From: Deinococcus gobiensis I-0 | GTDB lineage: Bacteria; Deinococcota; Deinococci; Deinococcales; Deinococcaceae | Length of the DNA: 64,000 nt | Direction of reading: 5' to 3' | Assembly: GCF_000252445.1 (NCBI RefSeq) | Contig: NC_017790.1 | Span: 1,904,501-1,968,500 of the forward strand | Part shown: positions 41,169 through 51,597 of the stretch, piece after piece | How the letters are laid out: each line of letters begins with the position of its first letter | Position numbering within the stretch: position 1 is the stretch's first letter | Notes under the pieces: generated by a model | The model's database searches: none | The model's input: the letters and a program-made list of their open reading frames with translations, nothing else | Told to the model about the DNA's origin: nothing | Translations under genes and position numbers: made by a program

Positions 41169-41765
41169 ATGAAGCGCCCCGCCCTGTTTGTCCTGCTGAC
41201 CCTCAGCGCCCTGGCCACCGCCGCCGGTGCCCAGACGTCCCTTCCCCGGCCGTCGGTGCCCGGCGGGGCCGATCCCGCTTCCGGCGCGGCCCCCGCGAGT
41301 GCCCCCACCGTCGCCACCTCGAACACCTACACGGCTGCGGGCTACACCTTCGTGGTGGCGGGCGGCTGGATCTCGCTGAAGAACTCGCAGGGCAACGCCG
41401 CGCTCGCGGGCCCCGCGACCCAGGGCAAGCTCAACCCCAGCTTCACGGTCATCGTCACCGACATTCCCAAGGACGTGCGCGCCTCGCTGGGTGTGGCCCG
41501 CGACGTGCGCGCCGAGGAGCTGCCCACCCTTGTCAAGAACTTCAAGATGCTGGGCGAAAAGAGCGTCAAGGTCGGTCCCAAGAACACGCAGGGCGTCCTG
41601 TGGACCTATACCGGCACCGAGCAGGGCGCCCCTTTCCGCTGGACGCAGCTCCTGAGCATCAGCGGCGGCAAGCTCTACACCGTGACCCTGGCGGTCCCCG
41701 ACGGTACGCTGCCGCAGGTGGCGACCGCCGGGCGCGCGATGTTCGATTCCTTCAATTTCCGCTGA
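41169..41765 (+). CDS. Secreted PsbP/DcrB-like protein
   Basis: A 198-residue exported protein. The signal peptide MKRPALFVLLTLSALATAAGA is followed by a 30-residue Pro/Ala linker. A beta-rich domain follows: YTFVVAGGWISLKN, PSFTVIVTDIP, KVGPKNTQGVLWTYTGTEQG, RWTQLLSISGGKLYTVTLAV. This resembles the PsbP/DcrB (DUF1795) fold. The function is unknown; DcrB-like proteins act in the envelope. The ATG at 41169 fits the signal peptide and the -10 box. The same frame is open far upstream through the ABC gene, but that is due to the frame break there. Confidence 0.7.
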   Translation: MKRPALFVLLTLSALATAAGAQTSLPRPSVPGGADPASGAAPASAPTVATSNTYTAAGYTFVVAGGWISLKNSQGNAALAGPATQGKLNPSFTVIVTDIPKDVRASLGVARDVRAEELPTLVKNFKMLGEKSVKVGPKNTQGVLWTYTGTEQGAPFRWTQLLSISGGKLYTVTLAVPDGTLPQVATAGRAMFDSFNFR

Positions 41766-41801
41766 GATCCGGGCCTCTCCGCGTCTGCGGGCCGGAAAGG
41801 C

Positions 41802-42638
41802 TCAGGAGGGGGCCAGCGCCGCCCGTTGCTCCAGCCGCTCGGCCACGGCGTTCAGGTACGCGCCCAGCTCGCCGTGGCCGGCCACCTGCACGTCGGCATG
41901 GCGGGTCAGCAGCGGCAGCGTCCCTACCTGCACCGCGTACCCGGCCAGCTCCAGCATGACCTCGTCGTTGTCGCTGTCCCCGAAGGCGACCGTCCGCTCC
42001 AGCGGAATGTCCAGGGCCTCGGCGATCAGGCTCAGCGCCGCCGCCTTGTGCGCCCCGGTCGGCGTGATCGTCAGAAACTCGGGGTAGGGCGCCTGCCCGC
42101 CCGTCACGACGAGATGCGGGTGGCTGGCGCGCAGCCGGGCCGCGAAGCCCGCCACGTCCGGATGCCAGAACCCCACCTTGGTCACCTCCGCGTGCGGGGC
42201 CTCGGCCAGCGGACGGGCCTGCCGGGCCAGCATCCAGGGTTCGGGGTCGCGGCCGGGGGGCAACTGCACATACAGGTCGTCCTCGGTGAACAGCACCACC
42301 CGCGCGCCGTCGAGTTCGTGGGCCAGCACCGCTTCGAGGTCGCCGGGGCCGAAACGGGCCGAGGTCCGCAGGTCCTCGCCCAGATGCACCCGGCCGCCGT
42401 TGTTGGTGGCGACCGCGTCGAACTCGGCGCGCGAGCTGACCCCGCGCGGCGGCAGGTCGCGCCCGGTCACGATGGCGGTTCTCACGCCCAGGGCGCGCAG
42501 GCGGGCCAGGGCGGCGGCGGTGTCTTCAGGGAGGTCCTGGCCGCCGTCGCGGATCAGGGTGCCGTCGAGGTCGAAGGCCAGCAGCAGCGGCAGGCCCTCG
42601 GGAAAGGGGGCCGTTTCGGAGGGGGCAGGCGGGGTCAT
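41802..42638 (-). CDS. HAD-superfamily (Cof-type) phosphatase
   Basis: A 278-residue protein with motif I FDLDGTLIRD, motif II VTGRD, the Lys-containing THKAAAL stretch, and motif IV FGDSDNDEVML. A large cap domain lies between about residues 90 and 190. It is the second Cof-type phosphatase in this window but is only distantly similar to the one at 17.7 kb. The substrate is unknown. A TAGGCT box at 42645-42650 lies 6 bases before the start. Confidence 0.88.
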   Translation of the reverse strand: MTPPAPSETAPFPEGLPLLLAFDLDGTLIRDGGQDLPEDTAAALARLRALGVRTAIVTGRDLPPRGVSSRAEFDAVATNNGGRVHLGEDLRTSARFGPGDLEAVLAHELDGARVVLFTEDDLYVQLPPGRDPEPWMLARQARPLAEAPHAEVTKVGFWHPDVAGFAARLRASHPHLVVTGGQAPYPEFLTITPTGAHKAAALSLIAEALDIPLERTVAFGDSDNDEVMLELAGYAVQVGTLPLLTRHADVQVAGHGELGAYLNAVAERLEQRAALAPS

Positions 42639-42644
42639 GGGGCC

Positions 42645-42650
42645 AGCCTA
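42645..42650 (-). promoter_or_regulatory. -10 box of HAD gene (TAGGCT), leaderless
   Basis: On the minus strand TAGGCT is 6 bases upstream of the ATG at 42638. Confidence 0.55.
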
Positions 42651-42833
42651 GAGCATCGGGCAAAACGGGAACCCCTCTGCCGGGCACGGTTCACCGCCCG
42701 GAACGGTCCAGCGGGGCGAGCGGCCATTCTCCTGGCCCCGCCACTTCGCGGCCTGTTCCGGACGCTCCGGGGTCTCCTGCGGCGCTGGCCGCTCCATTCG
42801 GCCCTGGTCCGCTTTCCGGCTATCATGCGCGGC

Positions 42834-43439
42834 GTGACCGTCCCCCCGCTGCACTCCGCCTCCTTGCCCGGCTCCGCCACCGAATCCACCCGCGAACGTA
42901 TCCAGACGGAGGCCGCGCGGCTGTTCGTGGCGAGCGGCTATCACGGCGTGAGCATGCGTGAGGTGGCCGAGGCGGTCGGCGTGACCAAACCGGCCCTGTA
43001 CCATCACTACGCCGACAAGGAGGCCCTGTTCCTGGCGATGCTCGACGGCGCGCTCGCCACCCTGGCGCGCCTCGTGGGCCACGCCCGCGAACAGCGGGGC
43101 ATCCGCTCGCAGCTCGAAACGCTGGTGCGCGACCTGCTGGACACCGCGCCCGAACAGCGCGTGGGCCTGCAACTCGCCTCCGAACTGCGCCACATCTCGC
43201 CCGAGCGCCGCGCCGCCTTCGAGGGCGAGTACCGCCGGGTGTGGATGGGCGGCCTGACCCGGCTGCTCGAGGAGGCGGCCGAGCGCGGCGAACTGCGCAC
43301 CGATCTGCCGCCCAGCGCCCTGAACCGCGCCCTGCTGGGCCTGACCTACCCGCTGGTGAGCGGCCCTCCCGGCCCGGACCCCCACGGCACCGCCCGCGCC
43401 CTGCTGAGCGTGTTTTTCGACGGCGTCACGCCGCGCTGA
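42834..43439 (+). CDS. TetR-family transcriptional regulator
   Basis: A 201-residue regulator. The N-terminal helix-turn-helix reads TEAARLFVASGYHGVSMREV (20 residues), then AEAVGVTKPALYHHYADKEALF, the TetR hallmark. The C-terminal ligand domain is helical. I prefer GTG 42834: a TATCAT box (42821-42826) lies 7 bases upstream and overlaps an alternative ATG at 42825, which would add three residues. It is divergent from the HAD phosphatase, a possible target. Confidence 0.88.
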   Translation: MTVPPLHSASLPGSATESTRERIQTEAARLFVASGYHGVSMREVAEAVGVTKPALYHHYADKEALFLAMLDGALATLARLVGHAREQRGIRSQLETLVRDLLDTAPEQRVGLQLASELRHISPERRAAFEGEYRRVWMGGLTRLLEEAAERGELRTDLPPSALNRALLGLTYPLVSGPPGPDPHGTARALLSVFFDGVTPR

Positions 43440-43460
43440 GGCCGGCCCCGGACACGCCCT

Positions 43461-43495
43461 GGCCCGCCCCACCTCGCACGGAGGTGGGGCGGGCC
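43461..43495 (+). terminator. Hairpin downstream of tetR-like gene
   Basis: A perfect 15-bp stem (43461-43475 with 43481-43495) with a 5-base loop is followed by GCGTTT. It is a strong RNA hairpin with a short T stretch. Confidence 0.6.
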
Positions 43496-43593
43496 GCGTT
43501 TGGCCCCCGGCAGCTCCCCGCCGATGCCACGCCAAATTAACGCCCAGATGAAGGGCCTTTATCCAACCGACATAATTCGTGCACAACTTCTCC

Positions 43594-43655
43594 CGGAGGA
43601 TAAGTGCAACACGCCCCGGCGTGGACGAGTTCGCTTCCCCTCCGTTTCCCCGTCC
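43594..43655 (+). promoter_or_regulatory. Structured leader of terC-like gene
   Basis: CGGAGG (43594-43599) can pair with CCTCCG (43639-43644) around an inner CACGCC/GGCGTG hairpin (43610-43623). An alternative GGACG/CGTCC pairing (43623-43627 with 43651-43655) overlaps it. Mutually exclusive stems suggest a regulatory leader, but no known riboswitch consensus was matched. Confidence 0.3.
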
Positions 43656-43723
43656 AGAACGCGGTGTTGGCCCGGAATGTCCGGTTTCGCGCCCCACGTT
43701 CGCCCTTTTCCTTTGGAGTCAAA

Positions 43724-44494
<771 letters not shown>

Positions 44495-44507
44495 CTCCCG
44501 CCCGCAC

Positions 44508-45296
44508 CTACGTCCTGGCCCGCCGCATCCCGGCGGGTCTTTTCGTGGGCGACGGCTCCGGGACCTCGCCTTCCAGGAACAGCGCGGCCGAGGGGCACAG
44601 GTCGCGCAGCACACAGCGGCCGCACAGGGGCCGCCGGGGGGTACAGGTCTCGTGGCCGTGGCGCACGCCCGAAAGGTGCAGGGCGTAGCGGGTCTCCCAG
44701 TCGCGCGCGATGACCTGTCCGAACCACGCCTCGGTGCGGTTGGTGCTCCACGTTTCCGGCACGAGGTCGAGGCGGGCGGCCATGCGGGCGATGTTGGTAT
44801 CCACCGGCATGGCGGGCCGCACGAGATCGAACAGGAGGACGAGCGAGGCCGTCCGTTGCCCGACCCCCGGCAGCCCCTCCAGCACCGCGCGGGCCTCCTC
44901 GTCCCCGAGGTCGTGCAGGAAGCGCAGGCTCAGCTCGCCTCGCGACCCCTCCAGCGCCGCGAGGATGCCGTACAGATAGTCGGCCTTGATGCGCGTCAGG
45001 CCGCCGCCCGCCCGCCGCAGGGTCGTCTCGATGCCGTCGGGGCCGTCGAGCAGGGCCGCTTCCCACACCGGGTAGGTCAGGGTGAGGGCCTCCCACTGCC
45101 GCGTGGCGACCGCGCGCGTGTTCTGCTGGGCCAGGATGGTGCGCAGCACGCCCGCGAGCGGATCGGGCCAGCGCCGGGGCGCGGGCAGCGTGGGCAGGTA
45201 ACGCGCGCGCAGCCGCGAGACGATCTCGCCCAGATGCGCGGGCGGGGGACGCTGCTCGGCCAGGGTCGGGCGGGGGCGCGGGGCAGAAGTGGGCAC
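44508..45296 (-). CDS. Endonuclease III homologue with Arg in place of the catalytic Lys
   Basis: A 262-residue HhH-GPD base-excision glycosylase. The helix-hairpin-helix is LPGVGQRTASLV; E. coli Nth has GRKT here, so the catalytic Lys is Arg148. The catalytic Asp is kept in PVDTNIARM (Asp166). The [4Fe-4S] cluster cysteines have the exact C-x6-C-x2-C-x5-C spacing (218, 225, 228, 234). Without the lysine, the bifunctional glycosylase/lyase reaction should be lost, so it may be monofunctional, structural or altered in substrate. Deinococcus species carry several EndoIII paralogues. The start is GTG with TAGCCT (45302-45307) 5 bases upstream. Confidence 0.85.
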   Translation of the reverse strand: MPTSAPRPRPTLAEQRPPPAHLGEIVSRLRARYLPTLPAPRRWPDPLAGVLRTILAQQNTRAVATRQWEALTLTYPVWEAALLDGPDGIETTLRRAGGGLTRIKADYLYGILAALEGSRGELSLRFLHDLGDEEARAVLEGLPGVGQRTASLVLLFDLVRPAMPVDTNIARMAARLDLVPETWSTNRTEAWFGQVIARDWETRYALHLSGVRHGHETCTPRRPLCGRCVLRDLCPSAALFLEGEVPEPSPTKRPAGMRRART

Positions 45297-45301
45297 GCGG
45301 C

Positions 45302-45307
45302 AGGCTA
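45302..45307 (-). promoter_or_regulatory. -10 box of EndoIII-like gene (TAGCCT), leaderless
   Basis: On the minus strand TAGCCT is 5 bases before the GTG at 45296. Confidence 0.5.
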
Positions 45308-45375
45308 CCGGGGCGCGGCGCGGCCGACCGTGCGCCCCGGAACGGTCGGCCGCCGGTCAGCGTATGGGGGGACAT

Positions 45376-46119
45376 ATGCTCGACATCCAGAACGTCACGA
45401 AGACCTACGGCAGTTTCACGGCCCTGCGCGACCTGAGCCTGAGCGCGCAGGGGGGCGAGGTCTTCGGGCTGCTGGGCCCCAACGGCGCGGGCAAGACCAC
45501 GCTGCTGCGCGTGCTGGCGACGCTGCTCTCGCCCACCTCGGGCCACGTGCAGGTCGCCGGGCACGACGCGCTGCGCGACCCCGAGGCGGTGCGCCGCTCG
45601 GTCGGCGTGGTCAACGGCGGCATGGGCCTGCCCGCGCGCCTGACCGGGCGCGAGGTGCTGCGTTCCTTCGCCGGGCTGTACGGCATGGGCCGCCGCGAGA
45701 CCGAGGCCCGCATCGCGCAGCTCGACGAGACGCTGAAGCTGGGGCGCACGCTGGACACCCGCGCGGGTGAATACTCGACCGGCATGAAGCAGAAGGTGGT
45801 CATCGCCCGCGCGGTCGTCCACGACCCGGCGGTCCTGATCCTGGACGAGGCGGCCAGCGGCCTGGACATCTTCGCGCGGCGCAGCCTGCTGGATTTCGTG
45901 GCCGCCAGCCGCGCGCCGGGGCGCCTGACGCTGTACTCGACCCACGTGATGAGCGAGGCCGAGGAGGTCTGCGACCGCGTGGCGATCCTGCACCGGGGCG
46001 AACTGGTGGCCCTGGACACCGTGCCCGCAGTCCTGGCACGCACCGGCGAGCGCAATCTGGAGCGCGCCTTCTTCTCGCTCGTGCGTGACCGCGAGGAAGG
46101 GGTGGACCATGCAGTCTGA
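45376..46119 (+). CDS. ABC exporter ATPase, NatA-like
   Basis: A 247-residue ATPase with [20 protein letters not shown] (Walker A), a signature region [33 protein letters not shown] (Walker B) and [15 protein letters not shown]. The T-G-M-K form of the signature is typical of the NatA/CcmA-type exporters. The start at 45376 follows a GGGGGG ribosome site. It overlaps the permease gene by 11 bases. NatAB is an ATP-driven sodium extruder in Bacillus, but many NatAB-like pairs export other compounds. Confidence 0.88.
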   Translation: MLDIQNVTKTYGSFTALRDLSLSAQGGEVFGLLGPNGAGKTTLLRVLATLLSPTSGHVQVAGHDALRDPEAVRRSVGVVNGGMGLPARLTGREVLRSFAGLYGMGRRETEARIAQLDETLKLGRTLDTRAGEYSTGMKQKVVIARAVVHDPAVLILDEAASGLDIFARRSLLDFVAASRAPGRLTLYSTHVMSEAEEVCDRVAILHRGELVALDTVPAVLARTGERNLERAFFSLVRDREEGVDHAV

Positions 46120-47386
46120 GGGCCAGTCCCGCCGCCGGGGCGGCCTGCGGGCCGGCATGGTGTGGCGGGTGGCGGCGCGCGACCTGCTCGCGACGCTGCG
46201 CGACCGCCGCGCGCTGATCAGCACCATCCTCATTCCGCTGCTCATCATTCCGCTGTTCACGCTGGGGCTGCCGCTGCTGCTGGGCACGCTGGTCGGCAAT
46301 CAGGCCCAGGCCCGCCAGAAGGTCGGGGTGGTCGGCACCCTGCCGCCCGAACTGCGCGCCGCCCTGACCCGCGACGAGCAGGGCGCGGGCGGCGCCGTGA
46401 CCCGCGCCGGGGTGACCCTGGTGCCCGTGGAGGACCCGCGCGCCGCCGTCGCTGCGGGCGAGGTGGACGCCGCCCTGCGGGTCGTCTCGGCGCTGCCCGA
46501 GCGGGCCGGGAGCCAGAGCGTGCCGCTGGAACTGTACGCCAAGCTGGGCAACCTGCGCGCCCAGACCGGGGCGACGAGCAAGGTCGAGACCGTGGTGGAG
46601 GCCTACAACCGCCGCCTCACGCTGGAGCGCCTGAACGCCTCGGGCCTGGACGCGGCGGTGCTGACCCCGGTCGCGCTGCGCTCCATCGACGCCAGCCCGG
46701 CGCAGGAGCAGCGCAGCGGGCAGCTCGCCTTCCTGATCCCAATGCTCATGCTGAACTTCATCCTGAGCGGCGCGATGGCGACCGCGCTGGACGCCACCGC
46801 CGGGGAAAAGGAGCGCGGCACCCTGGAGAGCCTGCTCGTCACGCCGGTGCGCCGGGGCGAGGTCGTGGCGGGCAAACTGCTGGCGACCACGCTGACGGCC
46901 CTGCTCACCGCCGCTTTCAGCCTGCTGGGATTCCTGCTCGCGGGGGTCGCCTCGGCCACGCTGCTCGGCGGAGAGCGGCGCCAACTCACCCAGGCTCTCG
47001 GCGGGCAGCTCACCCTGACGCCGGGCGGGGCACTGGCCCTGGCCGCCGTGGTCCTCAGCGCGGCCCTGCTCATCAGCGCGGTGCTCATCGCCCTGAGCAT
47101 CTACGCACGCAGCTACAAGGAAGCCCAGACCTACGCCACGCCGCTGACGCTGCTCATCGTGCTGCCGGCGGTGTTGCTCCAGTTCAGCGACTTCCTGAAT
47201 CTCGGGGAGGCGATCTATGCCGTGCCCCTCTTCGGCAGCATGGTCAGCATTCTGGACACGGTGCGCGGCAGCGTGACGGCGGGCCACACCCTGACCGCCG
47301 CCCTCGCCAACCTCGTCGGCGCGGCGCTGCTGGGGCTGCTCGCGCGCCGCTCCTTCAGCCGTGAGGAAGTGATCTTCCGGAACTGA
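46109..47386 (+). CDS. ABC exporter permease, NatB-like
   Basis: A 425-residue permease of the ABC-2 type. An N-terminal span ([20 protein letters not shown]) is followed by a large extracytoplasmic domain of roughly 180 residues. Five spans follow, starting with [20 protein letters not shown] and the conserved [20 protein letters not shown] loop. This is the NatB layout. The ATG lies inside the end of the ATPase gene, so the two are coupled. A hairpin at 47408 ends the operon. Confidence 0.87.
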   Translation: MQSEGQSRRRGGLRAGMVWRVAARDLLATLRDRRALISTILIPLLIIPLFTLGLPLLLGTLVGNQAQARQKVGVVGTLPPELRAALTRDEQGAGGAVTRAGVTLVPVEDPRAAVAAGEVDAALRVVSALPERAGSQSVPLELYAKLGNLRAQTGATSKVETVVEAYNRRLTLERLNASGLDAAVLTPVALRSIDASPAQEQRSGQLAFLIPMLMLNFILSGAMATALDATAGEKERGTLESLLVTPVRRGEVVAGKLLATTLTALLTAAFSLLGFLLAGVASATLLGGERRQLTQALGGQLTLTPGGALALAAVVLSAALLISAVLIALSIYARSYKEAQTYATPLTLLIVLPAVLLQFSDFLNLGEAIYAVPLFGSMVSILDTVRGSVTAGHTLTAALANLVGAALLGLLARRSFSREEVIFRN

Positions 47387-47407
47387 CCTGCCGGGAGACA
47401 CACAGGA

Positions 47408-47438
47408 AGAGGCCGCCCCATCCCACCGGGCGGCCTCT
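47408..47438. terminator. Bidirectional terminator-like hairpin after natAB
   Basis: AGAGGCCGCCC (47408-47418) pairs with GGGCGGCCTCT (47428-47438) between the convergent natB-like and PRC-barrel genes. Confidence 0.55.
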
Positions 47439-47459
47439 CCTCATGACCTTGTCGAGGGC

Positions 47460-49367
47460 TCAGAGCTTGCGGTCGGCGTCCACCACCGGGTCGCCCTGGC
47501 TTTCCAGGGCCGCCGTACCGGTGTCGTGGGGCCGGCTGGCGAGCGGGTCGATGCTCACCGACTCCTTGCTCACGCTGTCGAGCAGGATGTCGAGCACGTC
47601 GCCGTCGCGGGCCGCCTGCACGGCCTTGTTGGTCACGATCTCGCCCACGTTCAGGATGATGCTGTCGTCGGGGGCCAGGATCACGCGGTTCACCGGACGT
47701 CCCAGCGCGTCACGCACGCGGTGCTCCTTGGCTTCCTCGTCCCGCTTCTGGAGGGCTTCCTCGGTATTCTCGCGCTGCTCGCTCAGCCAGTTGCGCGCCC
47801 GGCCCAGCAGGTTCGTCGCGCCCTCCGACACGCTCGCCACGCCGCTCGAGAGCGCCGCGCGGGTATCGGCCAGCGTATCGCTGCCCGACGCCGCCGGAGT
47901 CGCCGTGCCCAGCGTCGCGGCGATCAGGGCGTGCTCGACGTTCAGCTGCCGGGCGCGCTCGGCCACGGCCGGGGTCACGATCTGGCCCTGCACGGCCACG
48001 ATGCTGCCGCCCGCCGCACGCACGTCGCTGCGCACCCGGCGCCCGACCGTGTCCTCGACCGTCGGCTCGGTGTGGGTCACCACCGGCTGCTCGCTGGGCG
48101 CAGCCAGGGTCTGCACGGCCGCGCTGGGGCTGGTCTGCGCCGCCGCTTCCAGGGCCGCGACGCTGCCGGTCTCCTCGGCGCGTTCCAGGTGGTACGGGGT
48201 GATGGTCACGCCCGCCGCCACGATCAGTTCACCGCTGTCGGTCATCACGTTGTGTGCGGCGGTGCGGCCCACCACGCCCTGCGGCCCACTGTTCAGGCTG
48301 CCCTGCACGCGGTCGCGCGCCTGCCCGTAGGCGTCCGAGATCGCGCCGCCCGTCGCGGCGGTCGCCAGCGCGCCCAGCTTGCCGGCCTCCTCGGCCTGTT
48401 CGGCGTGCGCGGCGGTGATCGTCTCCCCCTTGCCGACCAGCAGCGTGCCGTCGTCCAGGGTCAGGTCGGCGCCGGCCGTCTTGCCGACCGCGTACTCCTT
48501 CTGGCGCTCCTTGGTCGCGGTGGCGAGGTCCTCGTAACTGCTCTGCGCACGCTCGCGGACCTGCCCGTAGGCGTCCGAGATCACGCCGCCGGTCGCGGCG
48601 GTGGTCAGGGCCGTCAGCTTGCCGGCCTGCTCGGCCAGCTCGGCCTGCTCGGCGGTGATGACCTCACCTTTCTGGACCAGCACCACGCCGTCGTCGAGCG
48701 TCAGGTCGCCGCCGGCCGTCTTGCCGACCACATATTCCTTCTGGCGCTCCTTGGTCGCGGTGGCGAGGTCCTCGTAGCTGCCCTTGACGTTCTCGGCCAC
48801 GTCCTGGTACGCGCCCGAGATGCTCGCGCCCGCCGAACTCAGCGCGCCGCGCAGGCCGCCCGGCTCGCTCTCCTCCATCGCGGAGGCCACGCTGTCGGGC
48901 ACGATGGCCGCGTCGTGGCCGATCTGGACCTGTTCGGGCGCGGGCACGAAGGTCCGGCCACTGCTCAGGTCGGAGAACAGCCCGCCCGTCGCCTCGTAGC
49001 CCTCGACCCGGCCGGTGTGCTCGTCGAAGAACACGTCGGCGATGCGGCCCAGGTTGCGCCCGTCGCTGGTGAGCAGCGTCATGCCGATGAGGCTGACCTT
49101 GCTGTTCAGCGCTTCTTTCAGGCGGCCGTCCTCACGCGTGGTCGTCACGTCGTCGGGGCCACCGATCATGACGGCGTCCTCGCCGATGCTGCGCACGCGC
49201 TCGAAGGGCACCGCCTTGGCCGCGCTGAACCAGCCGCCCTCGTCCACGAGCAGGGCCAGCACCTGATTGCCCTGGGGATCGAAGACCACGTCGTGCACCT
49301 TTTCGATGCGCTCACCGGTGCTCACGGCGATGATGTTGCGTCCGAGAATGTCTTTGCCTTTGATCAT
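47460..49367 (-). CDS. PRC-barrel protein with internal repeats
   Basis: The 635-residue protein starts with two PRC-barrel domains (about residues 1-75: [20 protein letters not shown]; and 88-160: [20 protein letters not shown]). Two 80-residue repeats follow (197-276 and 277-356), each opening with [16 protein letters not shown]. Degenerate versions then precede a C-terminal part with repeated [17 protein letters not shown] and [16 protein letters not shown] pieces. The protein is hydrophilic, without signal peptide. PRC barrels bind RNA, protein partners or photosynthetic reaction centres, and in Deinococcus they occur in large hydrophilic proteins of unknown role. GGAGG precedes the ATG. 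The gene is probably monocistronic. Confidence 0.8.
   Translation of the reverse strand: MIKGKDILGRNIIAVSTGERIEKVHDVVFDPQGNQVLALLVDEGGWFSAAKAVPFERVRSIGEDAVMIGGPDDVTTTREDGRLKEALNSKVSLIGMTLLTSDGRNLGRIADVFFDEHTGRVEGYEATGGLFSDLSSGRTFVPAPEQVQIGHDAAIVPDSVASAMEESEPGGLRGALSSAGASISGAYQDVAENVKGSYEDLATATKERQKEYVVGKTAGGDLTLDDGVVLVQKGEVITAEQAELAEQAGKLTALTTAATGGVISDAYGQVRERAQSSYEDLATATKERQKEYAVGKTAGADLTLDDGTLLVGKGETITAAHAEQAEEAGKLGALATAATGGAISDAYGQARDRVQGSLNSGPQGVVGRTAAHNVMTDSGELIVAAGVTITPYHLERAEETGSVAALEAAAQTSPSAAVQTLAAPSEQPVVTHTEPTVEDTVGRRVRSDVRAAGGSIVAVQGQIVTPAVAERARQLNVEHALIAATLGTATPAASGSDTLADTRAALSSGVASVSEGATNLLGRARNWLSEQRENTEEALQKRDEEAKEHRVRDALGRPVNRVILAPDDSIILNVGEIVTNKAVQAARDGDVLDILLDSVSKESVSIDPLASRPHDTGTAALESQGDPVVDADRKL
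48300..48779 (-). repeat. Tandem 240-bp repeat inside the PRC-barrel gene
   Basis: Two units, 48540-48779 and 48300-48539, encode 80 residues each and remain highly similar at the DNA level. For example, the [15 protein letters not shown] codons are almost identical. The phase is exactly 240 bases, so copy number can change without breaking the frame. Confidence 0.85.
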
Positions 49368-49620
49368 GGTGTACCTCCGAAAAATGGCCGCAGCGGTCGG
49401 CTGCTCGGCGCGGTCGGGTCTGGGAATGGCCCTTTCAGAACAACGGGCGCAGGAAAGGCTGAGATGAAAGCGGGAGGGACCTGCCGGGGCCGGCGCGGCG
49501 GCCGAACTTGACGGCGGGTCAGTGCGGAACCTACCGCTCTCATCTTATGGAGGCGGCCCGAACGGCAGTTTTGCCGCCTCTTGACTGAACCTTGGCCCAA
49601 CCTTGAGCCGGACGGGGCGC

Positions 49621-49626
49621 TAGCCT
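49621..49626 (+). promoter_or_regulatory. -10 box of P-loop gene (TAGCCT)
   Basis: The box is 8 bases before the ATG at 49635. Confidence 0.45.
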
Positions 49627-49634
49627 GGGGGGTG

Positions 49635-50426
49635 ATGACTGCCTCTTCCCTGCCCGGCCTGCGCTCAGGTGGCCCTGCCCCGGCGGCCTCCGAACGGCCG
49701 CTGGCCGACCTCGCCCTGACCGTCCTCGTCGGCGTGACCGGCGTGGGCAAAAGCACCGCGTTGGGGGCGCTGCACGCCGCGCGTCCCGGCCTGAAGGTGC
49801 TGCCCGACCGGCGCGAGGTCACCGACGCCGTGATGATCCTGCCGCTCGCGGGCCGCCCCGTGACCGACCGCGAGGAACGTTTTGCCCTGACCGCCCGCTA
49901 CCGCGAGGCCAACCCCGGCGGCATGGCGCAGGCGCTCGGCTCGCTGCTGGCCGACACCGGGGTCTGGGGGCCGTCGCCCGTGTTCGACGGCCTGCGCGGG
50001 CTGGACGAGGTGCGCTACGCCGCCGAGGCCTTTGCGGCGTGGCGCTTCGTGGCGCTGGGGGCGCCCGACGCAGTGCGGGTGCGCCGGCTGCTGGGCCGCG
50101 CCGACCGTTTCGATCAGGTGCGCGCCGGGGAGGGCGGGGACGATCTCCGTGCCGCCCTGGGCGACCTGCGCGGCGTAGAGGCTGTATTCGGCGCCGCCGA
50201 GCTGGACGCCCTGGCCGCGCTGGAGCAGGAGGGCCACGCCGCGCCCGACATCCTCGCCAAGACGAAGATCGTGGTGAGCGAGCGGCGCAGCTACGACCCC
50301 GCCGCCGCCGAAGACTTCCTGCGGACCCTGCCCCCCGCGCGGGCGCTCGTGCTCGACACGGTGGCCCTGAGCCCGGAGGCGGTCGCGCGGGCCGTGCAGG
50401 CGTGGGCCGGGGAGGCGGGCCGATGA
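49635..50426 (+). CDS. P-loop NTPase, unknown
   Basis: A 263-residue protein with a Walker A motif GVTGVGKST near residue 32. It then has [20 protein letters not shown] and a C-terminal half without recognisable family features. The motif and size suggest a small-molecule kinase or NTP-binding regulator, but no substrate-defining motif is visible. Its stop overlaps the start of the enolase-superfamily gene (ATGA), so the two are coupled and likely act on related compounds. The start is chosen by the -10 box; an upstream in-frame start adds 18 residues. Confidence 0.7.
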   Translation: MTASSLPGLRSGGPAPAASERPLADLALTVLVGVTGVGKSTALGALHAARPGLKVLPDRREVTDAVMILPLAGRPVTDREERFALTARYREANPGGMAQALGSLLADTGVWGPSPVFDGLRGLDEVRYAAEAFAAWRFVALGAPDAVRVRRLLGRADRFDQVRAGEGGDDLRAALGDLRGVEAVFGAAELDALAALEQEGHAAPDILAKTKIVVSERRSYDPAAAEDFLRTLPPARALVLDTVALSPEAVARAVQAWAGEAGR

Positions 50427-51511
50427 GCGGCGCGGCCGTACAGAAGGTCGAGGCGATTCCCTACCGCCTCCCGCTGACCTCCGCCCTGGCCTGGGGGGCG
50501 CACTCGGCCCTGAGCGCCGCCGAACATGTGCTGGTGCGCGTGACCCTCTCGGACGGCAGCGTGGGCGTGGCCGAGGCGACGCCGCGCCCGACCATCTACG
50601 GCGAGACGCCCGCGAGCGTCGGGGCGATCCTGGCGCACCTCGCCCCCGGCCTGACGGGGCTGGACATCGGCGACGAGGCCGGACTGAACCGCGTGCGCAA
50701 CAGCGTGGCGAACAACCACACGGCGCGCGGCGCGCTGGACATGGCCCTGTGGGACGCCCGCGCCCGCAGCCGGGGCCAGAGCCTGTTCGATACGCTGCTG
50801 GGGCCGAACACGCGGGTGCGCGTGAGCTTCATCCTGGGCATCGACACCCCAGGCGGCATGCTCGCGGAGGCCGCGCGGGTGGTCGGAGCGGGTGTGCGCT
50901 GCCTGAAGGTCAAGGTGGGCCGCGACCACGCCCGCGACCTGGAGGTGATCCGCGAGCTGCGGCGCACCTACGGGGGCGACGTGCTGCTGTACGCCGACAG
51001 CAACGAGACCCTGAGCGCCGAGACGGCTCCCGCCGCCCTGGACGCCATGCGGGAAGCGGGCCTGATGTACGTCGAGGAACCGCTGCCCGCCCGGCAACTG
51101 CGCGGGCGCGCGGCCCTGCACGCGGCCGGGCACCTGCCTATCGTGGCTGACGACTCGTGTTTCACGCCCGCCGACCTGACGCGCGAACTGGATTTCGATA
51201 CCTTCGACGTGCTGAACGTCAAGACGGCCCGCAACGGCTTTACCGACGGCCTCGCCATGCTGCGCGCCGCCGCCGCACATGGCAAGCGGGGCATGGTCGG
51301 CTCGCAGGCCAGCACCGGCCTGGGTACCCTGCACGCGGCCCTGCTGAGCACACAGCCCGAAGTTACAGAGCCCTGCGAGCTGAGCTTCGTCCTCAAACTT
51401 CAAGACGACCTGCTGAGCCAGCCCATCACCTTCCGGGACGGCTGGCTGGACGTGGCGGCCCTGCGGGACCACGCCCTCGACGAGGAAAAGCTCAGGCGCT
51501 ATGCCCTTTGA
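50423..51511 (+). CDS. Enolase-superfamily enzyme (muconate cycloisomerase / dipeptide epimerase-like)
   Basis: The 362-residue protein has a capping N-terminal domain and a TIM barrel with the MLE-subgroup catalytic set: LKVKVG (Lys162, Lys164), ADSNE (Asp192), VEEPL (Glu218), ADDS (Asp243) and NVKTARNG (Lys267). The two lysines on opposite faces fit a 1,1-proton transfer such as dipeptide epimerisation, o-succinylbenzoate synthesis or cycloisomerisation. Substrate choice requires the 20s and 50s loops and cannot be read here. Coupling to a P-loop NTPase is unusual. It ends about 85 bases before a small membrane protein gene. Confidence 0.85.
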   Translation: MSGAAVQKVEAIPYRLPLTSALAWGAHSALSAAEHVLVRVTLSDGSVGVAEATPRPTIYGETPASVGAILAHLAPGLTGLDIGDEAGLNRVRNSVANNHTARGALDMALWDARARSRGQSLFDTLLGPNTRVRVSFILGIDTPGGMLAEAARVVGAGVRCLKVKVGRDHARDLEVIRELRRTYGGDVLLYADSNETLSAETAPAALDAMREAGLMYVEEPLPARQLRGRAALHAAGHLPIVADDSCFTPADLTRELDFDTFDVLNVKTARNGFTDGLAMLRAAAAHGKRGMVGSQASTGLGTLHAALLSTQPEVTEPCELSFVLKLQDDLLSQPITFRDGWLDVAALRDHALDEEKLRRYAL

Positions 51512-51597
51512 GCCCAGAGAGCCCAGGCCGGGTGTCCGCCTAGCCAACTCACGGTCCCGTAACGTTTCTGAAATGAAACTTAAGTAAAACTAAAGGC

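Noticed and set aside
39615..41765. One fused protein of ABC ATPase plus PsbP/DcrB-like domain
   Set aside because: The middle is out-of-frame Arg/Gly/Pro-rich sequence. The second ABC domain lies in another frame, and the secreted protein has its own signal peptide, start and -10 box.
43500..43723. yybP-ykoY manganese riboswitch upstream of the terC-like gene
   Set aside because: The conserved core of that riboswitch could not be found by eye; kept only as an unassigned structured leader.
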